Made by a program: the position numbers and the translations under genes. 63,586 nt of DNA from Halanaerobiaceae bacterium. GTDB taxonomy: Bacteria; Bacillota; Halanaerobiia; Halanaerobiales; Halarsenatibacteraceae. How positions within the stretch are numbered: position 1 is the first letter of the stretch; each line of letters opens with the position of its first letter. Positions 1-9,785 of the stretch are shown here, piece after piece. The notes under the pieces were generated by a model. It made no database searches. It was given only the letters and a program-made list of their open reading frames with translations, and was not told the origin of the DNA. Location of the stretch: positions 1 through 63,586 of the forward strand of contig PWDW01000166.1 in the NCBI GenBank assembly GCA_003553225.1, in the 5' to 3' direction.

Positions 1-22
1 TAATTGAGGGAGATGACTGAAT

Positions 23-904
23 ATGAAATTAAAACGAGCTGCTGATGATCCAGTTCTTTCTCCCAGAAAAAATATTACCTGGGAAAAAGATGCAGTCTTT
101 AACTGTGGAGTTCACTTTGAGGATGGAGTTTATCACCTTCTTTACCGGGCAGTAAGCCACAAAAAGGATGATCCCAATCGTTCTTCTATCGGCTATGCGT
201 ACAGTAAAGATGGTGTCAATTTTAAAAGAAGAGAAAAACCGGTGTTAAGTCCGGGAGCTTCAGCCGAAGAAGCACAGGGAGTTGAAGATCCCCGGATCAC
301 AAAAATTGATGATAAGTACTATATGCTGTATACAGCCTATGACAGCAATAAAACCAGAATTGCAATGGCTGTTTCCGGAGATCTTATAAACTGGCAGAGA
401 AAAGGAATTGTCCTGGACTGGGAACTTTTTGGAAATAACAAAGATGCTGCCCTATTCCCGGAAAAAATTAACGGCAGATATATAATGCTGCATCGGCCTG
501 AACCTGACATATATGTATCATCTTCCCGGGATCTTAAAAAATGGGATAACCACCGGTGTATTATGAAACCAAAATATGGCTGGGAAGAAAAGAAAATAGG
601 AGCCGGAGCTCAGCCTCTGAAAACTGAAAAGGGCTGGCTGCTTATATATCATGGTGTGGATTCCGATTCTGTTTATCGGCTGGGGGCTGCTCTGCTGGAT
701 CTGGAGAACCCCACAAAGGTTGTAAAACGTCAGTCTGCTCCCATTCTGGAGCCGGAGACTGACTGGGAGCTCACCGGTGATGTTAATAATGTTGTGTTTA
801 CCTGTGGTGCGGTGCTGCGGGATAATCAACTGGAGGTATATTATGGGGGAGCGGATAAGGTAATTGGGCTGGCCCGGGCAGATATTGGCGACTTTATTAA
901 TTAG
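23..904 (+). CDS. GH130-type glycoside phosphorylase/hydrolase
   Basis: The 293-residue protein looks like a single five-bladed beta-propeller of the GH130 group, whose members phosphorolyse or hydrolyse beta-mannosides. Family-like signatures are NCGVHFEDGVYHLLYRAV near residues 27-44, and GVEDPRI near residue 89, an acid-rich segment typical of this fold. There is no signal peptide, so it acts in the cytoplasm on imported oligosaccharides. The ATG at 23 follows GAGGGAG at a good distance, so the gene is complete although it sits at the window edge. It lies 180 bp before the first transporter cassette on the same strand, which fits intracellular processing of the imported sugar. Exact linkage specificity, and whether phosphate is used, cannot be read from the sequence. 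Confidence 0.8.
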   Translation: MKLKRAADDPVLSPRKNITWEKDAVFNCGVHFEDGVYHLLYRAVSHKKDDPNRSSIGYAYSKDGVNFKRREKPVLSPGASAEEAQGVEDPRITKIDDKYYMLYTAYDSNKTRIAMAVSGDLINWQRKGIVLDWELFGNNKDAALFPEKINGRYIMLHRPEPDIYVSSSRDLKKWDNHRCIMKPKYGWEEKKIGAGAQPLKTEKGWLLIYHGVDSDSVYRLGAALLDLENPTKVVKRQSAPILEPETDWELTGDVNNVVFTCGAVLRDNQLEVYYGGADKVIGLARADIGDFIN

Positions 905-969
905 CTAAAAGTTTTCATGTTTTTTCTGGAAAAGGCGACTAGAATGTCGATTCAAAAAGAATAAATTGA

Positions 970-998
970 TTGTTGAGCCGGGTTTAAGTTAATAAACT
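970..998 (+). promoter_or_regulatory. Possible sigma-A promoter of transporter cassette 1
   Basis: TTGTTG (970-975) and TAAACT (993-998) are spaced by 17 bp, in the gap between the GH130 gene and the NHL-Yip1 gene. The hexamers are only moderate matches, so this is tentative. Confidence 0.35.
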
Positions 999-1084
999 TG
1001 TATATACCGGCAGCTGTGAATCAGGAAAAAGAGAAGTGAATTTTTTGAATAAACAGTTTACTGTACCGGATTTAAGGGGGAGCT

Positions 1085-3205
1085 GTGGTGGATAAGAACA
1101 AATTTTTATTTGTGTTTTTAATTTTATTTATCTTTTGTTCACCGTTTCTGAGGGCCGCAGAACAGCCCTATCCCAGTTATATATATGATTTCTGGGGAGA
1201 AACGATAAGTGCCCCTGTACCTTATCTCTATGAATTTGATATTGATTTTGAAAAAAAAGGTATAGGTAGTTTATCCCGGCCCGGTGATATTTTTGTTACT
1301 GAGGAACAGGAAATATTGATTTCCGATACAGGGAATAATCGTATTATTTATCTTGATGAAAATCTCAATAAGAAATATATTTTTGAGGAATATACAGCTG
1401 ATGAAAACAGTTATAGTTTTAGGAGCCCTGAAGGAATATATGTGGTCAACGATAATTTATATATAGCAGATTCAGGAAACCGCAGGATCGTTCAGTTAAC
1501 TATGGAAGGGGAATTTGTGCGAACAATAACCCGTCCGGAAACTGATATGGCTCCGGATATTAACTTTATACCGCGTGATGTTGCAGTTACTTCCTTCGGC
1601 CGGATATATGTAATATCTGAAGGTGATTATGAGGGTCTTCTGGAATTTTATAGAGATGGTTCTTTCAGTGGTTTTATTGGTGCTCCGGAGGTAACCCCCT
1701 CCCCGGCTGATATTTTTTGGAGACGTTTTGCAACCGAGGAACAGAGGAGAAGAGTTGCCCTGTTTTTACCTACAGAATATAATACGGTGACCATTGATGA
1801 AACAGGACTGGTAATGGCAGCTACCGGAAATGAAATAAGAAGATTAAGCCCTGATGGAACTAATGTGATTCGGGAAAGAGGATTTTCGCCCCCGATTGGT
1901 GATGTTGCTGCCGGGGACCGGGAAAATGTTCGGGCCTCATCATTTGTAGATGTTATATCCCGGGAAAATGGCCGTTACAGTCTTCTGGATCGGGTTCGAG
2001 GCCGAATTTTCACCTATGATCGGGATGGGCATTTGCTTTATGTTTTTGGAGGGCTGGGCAATAACCACCACTTATTTCAAAATCCAGCAGCAATTGATAT
2101 CTGGCAGAATAAATTTGTTGTTCTGGACCGTTCTCTGGCCCGGGTGATGATTTTTAGGCCTCTGGAATACACCAGAAATATATATCAGGGTGATGATCTT
2201 TTTGCTTCTGGCAGATATGAACAGGCAGCAGAAAAATGGCACCGGGTGCTGGACAGAAACAGCAATTTTTTCGTGGCTTATTCCCGGCTGGGCAGGATAG
2301 CACTCAATAGAGATGATTATGAAGAAGCCCTGGAAAAATTCAGGCTGGGCTATGACCAGCGGGGCTATTCACAGGCTTTTATGCAGTTTAGAAGAGGAGT
2401 TATACTTGATAATTTCAGTACGATAATTTCATTATTTTTATCAATTATTGTTGTTCTTTATTTACTGATAAAATTTGATCTGCTCAATAAGCTGCTTAAT
2501 ACAGCCGGGCTCTATAAATATTTTTCCGGGGATACAGAAACTGCTGATCGAAAAGAATACGGGTTAAAAAATGTGATACAGAGAGTACTGTCCGGTTTAA
2601 AATATGCCCTGCACCTTATTTTTCACCCTTTTGGTGGTTTCTGGGATTTGAAAAATGAAGGCCTGGGTAATCTGCCCTCTGCAGTCATCTTATTATTTCT
2701 TTCCTGCTATATCTATATTTTTATGCGCCAGTATACTGGGTTTTTATTCAATCCGGTGGATGTCTCACAGATAAATATTCTGGTTGATGTTTTGAGTATA
2801 CTGCTGCCCTTTGTGCTGTGGTCTGTAGTAAACTGGTCATTAACCACTTTAATGGATGGTAAAGGTACTTTCAAGGATATTGTCATCTATTCATCTTATT
2901 CATTGGCTCCTTTTATTATAATAAATTTTCCACTGGCAATCATAAGCAATTATATGACTTTAGACGAAGGTGCTTTTTATTACTTTATTCTGGTCTTTTC
3001 AATATTATGGTCATTAAGCCTGCTGTTTTTCGGAACGGTTGTAACTCATGACTACAGTGTTTCAAAATCCCTGGGAACAGTTATTGCTATTTTAATAGGG
3101 ATTGGGACCGTTCTCTTTATTGCTCTGCTGTTTTTTAGTGTGATTAATCTGATGGTAGGTTATTTTACCACAATTTATCAGGAATTGATAATCAGGGTGT
3201 ATTAA
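1085..3205 (+). CDS. NHL-repeat, TPR and Yip1-domain membrane protein (cassette 1)
   Basis: The 706-residue protein begins with a signal peptide or anchor (about residues 6-25). An extracytoplasmic beta-propeller of NHL repeats follows (for example SDTGNNRIIYLDEN and ADSGNRRIVQL, about residues 60-360). Next comes a TPR pair (about 370-430), a membrane helix (about 443-463) and a C-terminal Yip1-like block of about five hydrophobic segments (about 505-700). NHL propellers and TPRs bind ligands or proteins, so a sensor or scaffold for the adjacent importer is the natural inference, but no catalytic motif is visible. The GTG at 1085 follows AAGGGGG; a second GTG directly after it is an alternative start. 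A paralogue with the same architecture lies at 22331-24565, again first in the cassette. Confidence 0.7.
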   Translation: MVDKNKFLFVFLILFIFCSPFLRAAEQPYPSYIYDFWGETISAPVPYLYEFDIDFEKKGIGSLSRPGDIFVTEEQEILISDTGNNRIIYLDENLNKKYIFEEYTADENSYSFRSPEGIYVVNDNLYIADSGNRRIVQLTMEGEFVRTITRPETDMAPDINFIPRDVAVTSFGRIYVISEGDYEGLLEFYRDGSFSGFIGAPEVTPSPADIFWRRFATEEQRRRVALFLPTEYNTVTIDETGLVMAATGNEIRRLSPDGTNVIRERGFSPPIGDVAAGDRENVRASSFVDVISRENGRYSLLDRVRGRIFTYDRDGHLLYVFGGLGNNHHLFQNPAAIDIWQNKFVVLDRSLARVMIFRPLEYTRNIYQGDDLFASGRYEQAAEKWHRVLDRNSNFFVAYSRLGRIALNRDDYEEALEKFRLGYDQRGYSQAFMQFRRGVILDNFSTIISLFLSIIVVLYLLIKFDLLNKLLNTAGLYKYFSGDTETADRKEYGLKNVIQRVLSGLKYALHLIFHPFGGFWDLKNEGLGNLPSAVILLFLSCYIYIFMRQYTGFLFNPVDVSQINILVDVLSILLPFVLWSVVNWSLTTLMDGKGTFKDIVIYSSYSLAPFIIINFPLAIISNYMTLDEGAFYYFILVFSILWSLSLLFFGTVVTHDYSVSKSLGTVIAILIGIGTVLFIALLFFSVINLMVGYFTTIYQELIIRVY

Positions 3206-3282
3206 GTTATACAATTCTCCTTAAAAAAATCAGTCCTGCACCCAGAACACAAATTCATCTTTATTATTTGATCTGTGGGTCT

Positions 3283-3318
3283 TTAATGATTCTATTAATG
3301 ATTTTATTAATGATTTTA
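3283..3318. repeat. Three tandem copies of a 12-bp unit
   Basis: TTAATGATTCTA is followed by two copies of TTAATGATTTTA, head to tail, in the 194-bp gap between the NHL-Yip1 and DUF5696-like genes. It may be simple slippage or a regulator-binding array. No such array is seen in the second cassette, where these genes nearly abut. Confidence 0.7.
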
Positions 3319-3399
3319 TTGTTTACTACTGGAGGGTGTTTTTTAATCGGGAGTGGGGTAAGAAGTTCAGGCAGGCTCTAAATCTGGAGGTTTATTCAT

Positions 3400-6300
3400 A
3401 TGATTAATATTAAAAATAAGTGGTATATATCTAAGAAATACTCAATTATATTAGTTTTGATTTTTACCTGTCTGTTTATTTTTTTCAGCTCCAGAATCCA
3501 GGCTGTCCCGGATGATTTTGCCATGATTTCTGAGAGCAGGCACCTGGCACTTTATCTTGAAGAAAGTACAGCTGAAATTGCCGTTAAAAATAAGGAGACC
3601 GGAAAAATATGGTTTTCTAATCCGGCCCGGGAAACCGGGGGCCGAGATTTAAGAGAAATTTTTTCAATAAGTTATAGAAATAGAGAAGGAAATGTCAGAA
3701 GAATGGACAGCTACAACCACAGTGTCAATTTTGATCAATTTGAAATAAAGCAGATAGCCGATGGAGTCAGAATTGAATTTGTGGTGGGGGATAAATATTC
3801 CGAGGTAGAGCATGTACTGCCCCAGCTGATTGAAAAAAGCAGGCTGGATCATTTCCTGGAACAGATTGAAGATGAAAATGATCGAGCAACCATCAGAAAT
3901 AATTATGTATTAATTTCTCTAGAAAAAAGGGAAGAAGAACGGCCTGAACCACTGAGCAGCTTTCAGAGAACAGTGCAGAGCGTATTTGGTGATTATCATT
4001 TAATTACCCGGACAGATGATTTTCAGGAATTACAAAAACAAATAGAAAGTCTGGAGGACAGACTGGCTGAAGCTAATCGTAGTTCTGGTGAAGAGCCCGA
4101 TGAAAAAATCAATGAGGAAAACAATAATGAGGTCCATGAAGAAAATAATGAGGAACCCAATGAAGAAAACAATCAGAATCCAGAAGAAACAGATGAAAAA
4201 GCAGCTATTCGGGAGGAGCTTTCTGTAAAAAAAGATCAGCTGGAAGAAAAAAGAAGGGAGTTTACCCGACACCTTTTTAATAAATTTGTGGGTGAAGTAG
4301 TGGGTGTGGGGGGGATGACAGAAGGTTACCGCCGTGATGTTGATGCTGCCGGAGATTTAGCCGCAGCCGATTTTGCCTATTTAAAAGAAAATGATGCCTA
4401 TATGCTTAAGTCCGGCATTGCTCCTTTTGTTAAAAACAATATGGAAGACATTTTGGGTGAAGCGGGTTATACTATTGATGATTTGAGTACAGATCACTTC
4501 CGTTATTTTCTTGATCCTCCGGTTCCGGGGATCCAGTTTTTTGAAATACCGCTGGAAATACGATTAAAGGAAAGAAGTATAGAAGTTAATATTCCCCGGC
4601 AGGATATAAGATATCCCCAGGAGATGCCGGAAGAATATAAAATAAATTTTAATGCCGAAAATTATGAGCAGGCCATAGTAGCCGATCCCGGAGCTCAAAA
4701 AACCACTTTACAGCTTTTGACGGTTAATATACTGGAAGGACTGGGAGCGGCCACCTTTAATGATCAGGGCTATTTTATGATTCCCGATGGTTCGGGAGCT
4801 TTAATCGAATTTTCTGAGTCCCAGAGCGCTGTTTCACCCTATAACCGGCCTGTTTTTGGACCGGACTATACGGTTCGAGAAATTCGCCGAACGGCCAGTG
4901 ACCTGCAGCAGATACATTTACCCGTTTTTGGGGTTAATAAAAATGGAGAAGGTCTGCTGGCAATTATTGAAGATGGTGCAGCTGCAGGTAGAATAAGAGC
5001 TGATATACCGGGCAGAACTCGGCCCTTTTACACTTTATTTTCCTCATTTGAAACAATACCTACTTTTACTTCTGATACCGGAGATGTTACTTTAAATTAT
5101 CATGCCCCTCGTTTATTTAATAATGATATAAGACTCAATTATGTTTTTTTGCGGCAGGATAAATCTGACTATACAGGAATGGCCCGCTATTATCAAAATT
5201 ATTTAAAAGATCAGGGGGTACTGCAAAAAACGGAGATCACCAGCATTCCGCTGTTTATGGATCTAATAGGTGCTGTGTCCCGCAGAGAAGCCAGTATGGG
5301 GATCATGCGTGATGTCTCCCGCCCGGTTACTCCCTTTGGGCAAACTTTAGAGATTATGGAAAAAATAAAGGCTGAGCAGATAGATAATGTCCACCTCAAA
5401 ATGAGTGGATTTTTAGAAGGGGGCCTGCATCATAAATATCCTTCCGGAATTAACCATGAATCTGCCCTGGGCAAAACAGAAGAGCTGGAAAAACTGGTGG
5501 CTCAGCTGAAACAGTGGAATTACAATTTTTATCCTCAGGTATATCTGCAGAATGTATATAATACTTCCCTGCTGGATGGGTTTTATTCCCGTTTACATTC
5601 TGCCCGTCGTTTGAACAGACAGCAGGCCCGGATAAATTATTATGATCGGGTGCTTTTTGAAAAAATTGAAGATGAATATTATTATCTGGCCGCTCCGGGG
5701 GGTCTAAAAAATAGAGCTGAGAGTTTTTATGATAGTTTTCAGGAATATGGAATAACAGGTTTAAATCCCGGTGATCTGGCCCGGTATCTTTATGCTGATT
5801 ACCGGGAAAGGGAAAAAAGATATGTGGACAGACAGCAGTCACAATTAATAATAACTGATACCCTTCATTCTTTGCAGGAGGAAAGGGGTTTGAATTTATT
5901 ACTGGAAGAAGCTAATTCATATACATTTGCTTTTACGGACACATTTATTAATATTCCTCAGCAAAGCAGCAATTATAGAATTTTTGATAGAGATATTCCT
6001 TTTATACAGATAGTGCTCCAGGGTTATGCCGAATACAGCGGATTTCCCATTAATTTAGCCCCGGATAATAGAGAAAGCCTTCTAAGGAATATTGAGACAG
6101 GGGGAGGACTCCATTTCCGGCTGATGGGTAAAGATTCTTCTTTTCTGAGGAAAACAAGATTTGATCATCTTTATGATGTAGATTACCAGAGCTGGTTAAA
6201 CTATATCAAGGAAACCTACCACAGGGTTAACGATGAACTGGGCCCGGCAGCAGGTCAGGCCATCGAAAAACATGAAAAACTTCAGGAAGATGTGGTTATG

Positions 6301-6417
6301 ACTGTTTTTGAAGAGGGCACCATTATTATCGTAAATTACAGTGAAGAAGCTGTTCAAAAAAGGGGTCACAAAATAGGTGGTCAGGACTTTATTGTTCTGG
6401 ATGGTGGGGAGGATTAA
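3400..6417 (+). CDS. Large secreted DUF5696-like protein (cassette 1)
   Basis: The 1005-residue protein has a signal peptide or N-terminal anchor (about 13-35). A beta-rich region and a hydrophilic insert rich in Glu and Asn with heptad-like stretches (about 211-287) follow, then PDGSGALIE (about 463-471) and a long C-terminal region. It resembles the DUF5696 proteins that accompany carbohydrate ABC permeases and Yip1 proteins in Paenibacillus-like genomes; this family link is from memory and not verified. A beta-sandwich followed by a possible TIM-barrel-like part suggests a glycosidase or glycan-binding role, but no catalytic pair can be assigned. The ATG at 3400 follows TGGAGG. The stop is 4 bp before the next gene, implying translational coupling. 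The paralogue at 24581-27274 lacks most of the acidic insert. Confidence 0.6.
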   Translation: MINIKNKWYISKKYSIILVLIFTCLFIFFSSRIQAVPDDFAMISESRHLALYLEESTAEIAVKNKETGKIWFSNPARETGGRDLREIFSISYRNREGNVRRMDSYNHSVNFDQFEIKQIADGVRIEFVVGDKYSEVEHVLPQLIEKSRLDHFLEQIEDENDRATIRNNYVLISLEKREEERPEPLSSFQRTVQSVFGDYHLITRTDDFQELQKQIESLEDRLAEANRSSGEEPDEKINEENNNEVHEENNEEPNEENNQNPEETDEKAAIREELSVKKDQLEEKRREFTRHLFNKFVGEVVGVGGMTEGYRRDVDAAGDLAAADFAYLKENDAYMLKSGIAPFVKNNMEDILGEAGYTIDDLSTDHFRYFLDPPVPGIQFFEIPLEIRLKERSIEVNIPRQDIRYPQEMPEEYKINFNAENYEQAIVADPGAQKTTLQLLTVNILEGLGAATFNDQGYFMIPDGSGALIEFSESQSAVSPYNRPVFGPDYTVREIRRTASDLQQIHLPVFGVNKNGEGLLAIIEDGAAAGRIRADIPGRTRPFYTLFSSFETIPTFTSDTGDVTLNYHAPRLFNNDIRLNYVFLRQDKSDYTGMARYYQNYLKDQGVLQKTEITSIPLFMDLIGAVSRREASMGIMRDVSRPVTPFGQTLEIMEKIKAEQIDNVHLKMSGFLEGGLHHKYPSGINHESALGKTEELEKLVAQLKQWNYNFYPQVYLQNVYNTSLLDGFYSRLHSARRLNRQQARINYYDRVLFEKIEDEYYYLAAPGGLKNRAESFYDSFQEYGITGLNPGDLARYLYADYREREKRYVDRQQSQLIITDTLHSLQEERGLNLLLEEANSYTFAFTDTFINIPQQSSNYRIFDRDIPFIQIVLQGYAEYSGFPINLAPDNRESLLRNIETGGGLHFRLMGKDSSFLRKTRFDHLYDVDYQSWLNYIKETYHRVNDELGPAAGQAIEKHEKLQEDVVMTVFEEGTIIIVNYSEEAVQKRGHKIGGQDFIVLDGGED

Positions 6418-6420
6418 GAA

Positions 6421-7320
6421 ATGGATATCAAAAAAAGGATTTCACGATTATCACTGGATCAGCGAAAATCTGTTCTCGGGATTTTGTTTACAGCTCCCTT
6501 TACAGTTGGTTTTATCCTGTTTTTATTATATCCCATCATCCAGTCTGTCATTTTCAGCCTCAGTGATTTAAGTATAGTTGAAGGAGGATATGAAATTGAT
6601 TTCGTAGGATTAAGCAATTATTCGGAAGCACTTTTTATTGATTCTTATTTCCGGCGCATTTTTATAGATACTTTTATCAGGCTGCTTTTGGAGCTGCCGG
6701 CAATATTAATTTTTAGTTTTTTTGCTGCTATTTTATTAAATCAAAAATTCAGGGGGCGAATGCTGGCCCGGGTACTGTTCTTTTTACCGGTAATACTGGG
6801 AGCAGAAATAATTATTCGGCTGGGACAGGCCCATTATATGGAACAGGCCATGCAGCTGGGCCAGGGCGCTTTCTTTGACGTGGAGGCTATAGGGGAATTT
6901 TTGAATCAGCTGATGCTGCCTCCAGAACTCACTGAATATGTTCTGGCCGCTATTGATGATTTCCCGGAGATTGTCCGCTCTTCCGGGATTCAAATTTTAA
7001 TATTTCTGGCTGCCCTGCAGTCAATTCCCTCTGCTCTTTATGAAGTGGCCCATATAGAAGGTGCTACCGGATGGGAAACCTTCTGGAAAGTTACATTCCC
7101 CATGGTCAGCCCAATGATACTGGTTAACTTTATTTATACGGTTATTGATACATTTACGGCTCCCGATAATCAGCTCTTGACCTATATTCAAAATATAGCC
7201 TGGGGTAGTGGTGATTATGGGATTAGTGTGGCCATGTCCTGGTTTTATTTCCTGGCTATAGCAGTACTTTTAATTATAGTTTTTGTCAGTGTTTCTCGAT
7301 ATGTTTATTATGAAAGTTAG
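6421..7320 (+). CDS. Carbohydrate ABC transporter permease, MalF/UgpA type (cassette 1)
   Basis: This 299-residue protein has about six membrane segments and the EAA-type cytoplasmic loop near residues 205-230 (EGATGWETFWKVTFP), which docks the ATPase. It forms a heterodimeric channel with the next gene's product. It starts 4 bp after the DUF5696-like gene and ends 12 bp before permease 2, so it is part of one operon. A periplasmic segment between the second and third conserved helices (about residues 135-185, containing AHYMEQAMQLGQGAFFDVEA) is longer than in minimal MalF-type permeases and is present in the paralogue too. It may contact the binding protein or the DUF5696-like protein (inference). 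No ATPase gene is nearby. Confidence 0.9.
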   Translation: MDIKKRISRLSLDQRKSVLGILFTAPFTVGFILFLLYPIIQSVIFSLSDLSIVEGGYEIDFVGLSNYSEALFIDSYFRRIFIDTFIRLLLELPAILIFSFFAAILLNQKFRGRMLARVLFFLPVILGAEIIIRLGQAHYMEQAMQLGQGAFFDVEAIGEFLNQLMLPPELTEYVLAAIDDFPEIVRSSGIQILIFLAALQSIPSALYEVAHIEGATGWETFWKVTFPMVSPMILVNFIYTVIDTFTAPDNQLLTYIQNIAWGSGDYGISVAMSWFYFLAIAVLLIIVFVSVSRYVYYES

Positions 7321-7331
7321 GAGGCTGAAAG

Positions 7332-8282
7332 ATGTCCGGTAGAAATGAAAAACTTATTTCCAGAAGAAGAATAAGGCTGGATAGAACGGCCAGCAGAATC
7401 TGGGCTGTTTTTAGAGGTATTTTAATTCTTGGTATTTCCTTTATAATTATCTATCCTATCTTAAATCAGCTGTCCCTTTCTTTTATGACAGCCCGGGACC
7501 TTTATGATGCCACGGTTCGTTTTATACCCCGGGAGGTAACATATGAGAATTTTGTTATTGCTTTTAATAGAATGAATTATCTGCGGGCCCTTATAAATAC
7601 TTTTCTGGTTTCCAGTTTACTGGGTCTGCTCCAGCTTCTATCTTCCTTAATTATTGGATATGGATTTGCCCGTTTTCAGTTTAAAGGGTCGAATATACTA
7701 TTTGCCCTGGTAATACTGTCCCTGCTAATTCCTCCATCTTTAATCATGCTGCCTCTGTTTTTAAATTTTCGCTTTTTTACAGCCTTTGGGATACTGCCCG
7801 AACCAGGTATAAATCTAATCGGCAGCAGCTGGCCGCTCGTTTTACTGGCTTTAACGGGTACTGCCCGCAGAAATGGCCTTTTTATCTTTATTGTACGTCA
7901 ATATTTTAAGGGGATGTCTGAAAATCTGGAAGAAGCCGCTTATGTAGATGGAGCTGGCCCTTTGAAAACATTCTTTATGATTATGATGCCCAATGCTGTT
8001 CCTATCCTAATTATTATTTTCCTTTTTTCTTTTGTCTGGCAGTGGAATGATCTATTCTACAGCCATCTTTTTCTGCGGGGAAGTTCCCTGTTATCCTTAA
8101 ATTTACAGAGAATGACCTCTGCCTACTTTCAGCAGGGAGTGGAGCCCTTTATCGACGGGGCTCATATGGCCAATGTTAGCAATGCAGCAATTTTAATGTA
8201 TATTATTCCCCTGCTGGGATTGTATGCTCTTTTACAGAGCTACTTTGTGGAGAGTATTGAAAAGACGGGTATTATTGGCTAG
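7332..8282 (+). CDS. Carbohydrate ABC transporter permease, MalG/UgpE type (cassette 1)
   Basis: This 316-residue integral membrane protein carries the EAA loop EEAAYVDGAGPLKTFF near residues 200-215 and the usual C-terminal hydrophobic helices ending in VESIEKTGIIG. It is the second half of the importer channel. The ATG at 7332 follows TAGGAGGCTGAAAG directly after the stop of permease 1. The close paralogue at 28206-29153 shares the loop almost word for word. The substrate cannot be deduced from the permease; neighbouring GH130 and helical glycosidase-like genes point to oligosaccharides. Confidence 0.9.
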   Translation: MSGRNEKLISRRRIRLDRTASRIWAVFRGILILGISFIIIYPILNQLSLSFMTARDLYDATVRFIPREVTYENFVIAFNRMNYLRALINTFLVSSLLGLLQLLSSLIIGYGFARFQFKGSNILFALVILSLLIPPSLIMLPLFLNFRFFTAFGILPEPGINLIGSSWPLVLLALTGTARRNGLFIFIVRQYFKGMSENLEEAAYVDGAGPLKTFFMIMMPNAVPILIIIFLFSFVWQWNDLFYSHLFLRGSSLLSLNLQRMTSAYFQQGVEPFIDGAHMANVSNAAILMYIIPLLGLYALLQSYFVESIEKTGIIG

Positions 8283-8331
8283 TCTTTTCGGCTGGCCATT
8301 AATCATATATTATCGTTTCAGGTGGGAGGTG

Positions 8332-8421
8332 ATGGTGTTCTCAAATAAGCAGGTTTGTTCTGTATGGGGAAATGGTTTTTCTGAGGGGAGTATGTTTATC
8401 ACTTCTGCTGTTAAAAAATAA
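8332..8421 (+). CDS. Possible 29-residue small ORF before the binding-protein gene
   Basis: An ATG at 8332 is preceded by GGGAGG, with only about 2 bp between. The reading frame (starting MVFSNKQVCSVWG, ending SAVKK) stops at 8421, just before the ribosome-binding site of the solute-binding protein. The spacing is too tight for strong initiation and no homologue is known to me. It may be a leader peptide, or no gene at all. Confidence 0.15.
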   Translation: MVFSNKQVCSVWGNGFSEGSMFITSAVKK

Positions 8422-8438
8422 TTTAGGAGGTTTTAAAG

Positions 8439-9785
8439 ATGATGTATAAAAAATCAATTTTTTCAATTGTGCTGGCACTTATTTTAACTGTGGGCCTGGT
8501 TTCTTTTGCTACAGCCGCTGAAGATTTTGATCTTGGGGAACGTACGGTGAAAATATCGGGTTATCATGCCCCGGCTATGGAAGAATATTTCTTTGAAGGA
8601 GAAGGTCAGGGTCGGGTTGAGGCTGTAGAAGATGCTTTTAATATTGAAATTGAGTTTGTTGCCTATGACTGGGGAGCAGCAGAAGAAGAAGTTATTTCCA
8701 GTGTCATAGCCGGAGATCCTGTAGGAGATATTATTATTACCAATAACCGGCATATGACCACCTATGCAGCTGAGAATGCTATATTCCCTGTTGACGATCT
8801 GCTTGATGAAGACTACTATGACAGCCTGCCCGGTATGCACAGTGATATGCGTGAAATCTATTCCTCATATCAGGGAGAGGCCTACGGAATTTCCATTAAC
8901 GGCAGTTTCCAGAAAAATATTGATGCCAGTAATGCTTTTGGCTGGATGTATAATAAAGATATGTTCCGGGAAGCAGGTCTGGATACCCCAGGAGAACTTT
9001 TTGCCAGAGATGAATGGACCTGGGAAAGAATGCGGGAAAAAGCAAACATTCTGACCCAGGATATAACCGGTGATGGTGAAATTGATGTCTGGGGTGTAGG
9101 TATGAGATTAAACCCCTATCCTGTGGGTCAGGAGATAATGGTTTATTCCAATAATGGCAATATTTACCGGGAAATTGACGGCAGGCAGGTATATTCACTT
9201 AATGAAGAAAAAGGTGTTGAGACTTTCCGTTTTCTGCGGGACCTTATTGAGATTGATAATGTAATGGGAGGAGCGGATGTTGAAGGATATCCGGCCCGGG
9301 ATGAATTTAATGCTGAAAATGTGGCCCAGATTCCCGTTGAATTGATGGGTTATCCCCATCATGTTGATGATGTTGATTTTGATGTGGGCTGGACCCTGCT
9401 TCCTAAAGGTCCTCAGGCTGAAGAATATGTTGCTCCTATGTGGTCAGTAGATCTGGCAGTACTGCCCACCGGAGTTGAAGACCGGGAGGCCCTGGTGGAA
9501 ATAACAAATATGCTGTTCCAGACTACTTCTGAATATAGGGATCTGGATGCATATGATCAGGATATACTGGCCGCCTTCACACCCTATGCAGCTGATCAGG
9601 AATCTCTGGATGCCATAAGTAAAATGCTGGAAGTCGGAATCCCCTTTGATTTCCTGATTGGGGCAGCTGAACAGGAGCTATTTGAAGCAGTAATTGATGC
9701 CACTTTTGAAGATCGTTCTCCCCAGGCAATTCTCGATGAAGTAGAACCCAGTCTGCAGTCAGCAATTAACAGTCTGTTAAATTAA
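8439..9785 (+). CDS. Extracellular solute-binding protein, family 1 type (cassette 1)
   Basis: The 448-residue periplasmic binding protein has a signal peptide ending FATAAEDFD (about residue 26) with no lipobox cysteine. It would thus be a free periplasmic protein, as in diderm bacteria. Recognisable family features include the WTWERMREKANILTQD region followed by DGEIDVWG (about residues 190-225), common in sugar-binding proteins of this group. It delivers the sugar to the permeases encoded just upstream. The first of two consecutive ATGs at 8439 follows TTAGGAGG. The gene ends the cassette, about 140 bp before a strong terminator. Paralogues lie at 29284-30615 and, more distantly, at 19057-20370. 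Confidence 0.88.
   Translation: MMYKKSIFSIVLALILTVGLVSFATAAEDFDLGERTVKISGYHAPAMEEYFFEGEGQGRVEAVEDAFNIEIEFVAYDWGAAEEEVISSVIAGDPVGDIIITNNRHMTTYAAENAIFPVDDLLDEDYYDSLPGMHSDMREIYSSYQGEAYGISINGSFQKNIDASNAFGWMYNKDMFREAGLDTPGELFARDEWTWERMREKANILTQDITGDGEIDVWGVGMRLNPYPVGQEIMVYSNNGNIYREIDGRQVYSLNEEKGVETFRFLRDLIEIDNVMGGADVEGYPARDEFNAENVAQIPVELMGYPHHVDDVDFDVGWTLLPKGPQAEEYVAPMWSVDLAVLPTGVEDREALVEITNMLFQTTSEYRDLDAYDQDILAAFTPYAADQESLDAISKMLEVGIPFDFLIGAAEQELFEAVIDATFEDRSPQAILDEVEPSLQSAINSLLN

Noticed and set aside
3283-3318. Possible CRISPR-like array
   Set aside because: Three 12-bp units are contiguous with no spacers, so it is a simple tandem repeat.
5450-5842. 130-codon minus-strand frame within the first DUF5696-like gene
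   Set aside because: It is fully contained in a well-supported gene on the other strand, and its sequence is not family-like.
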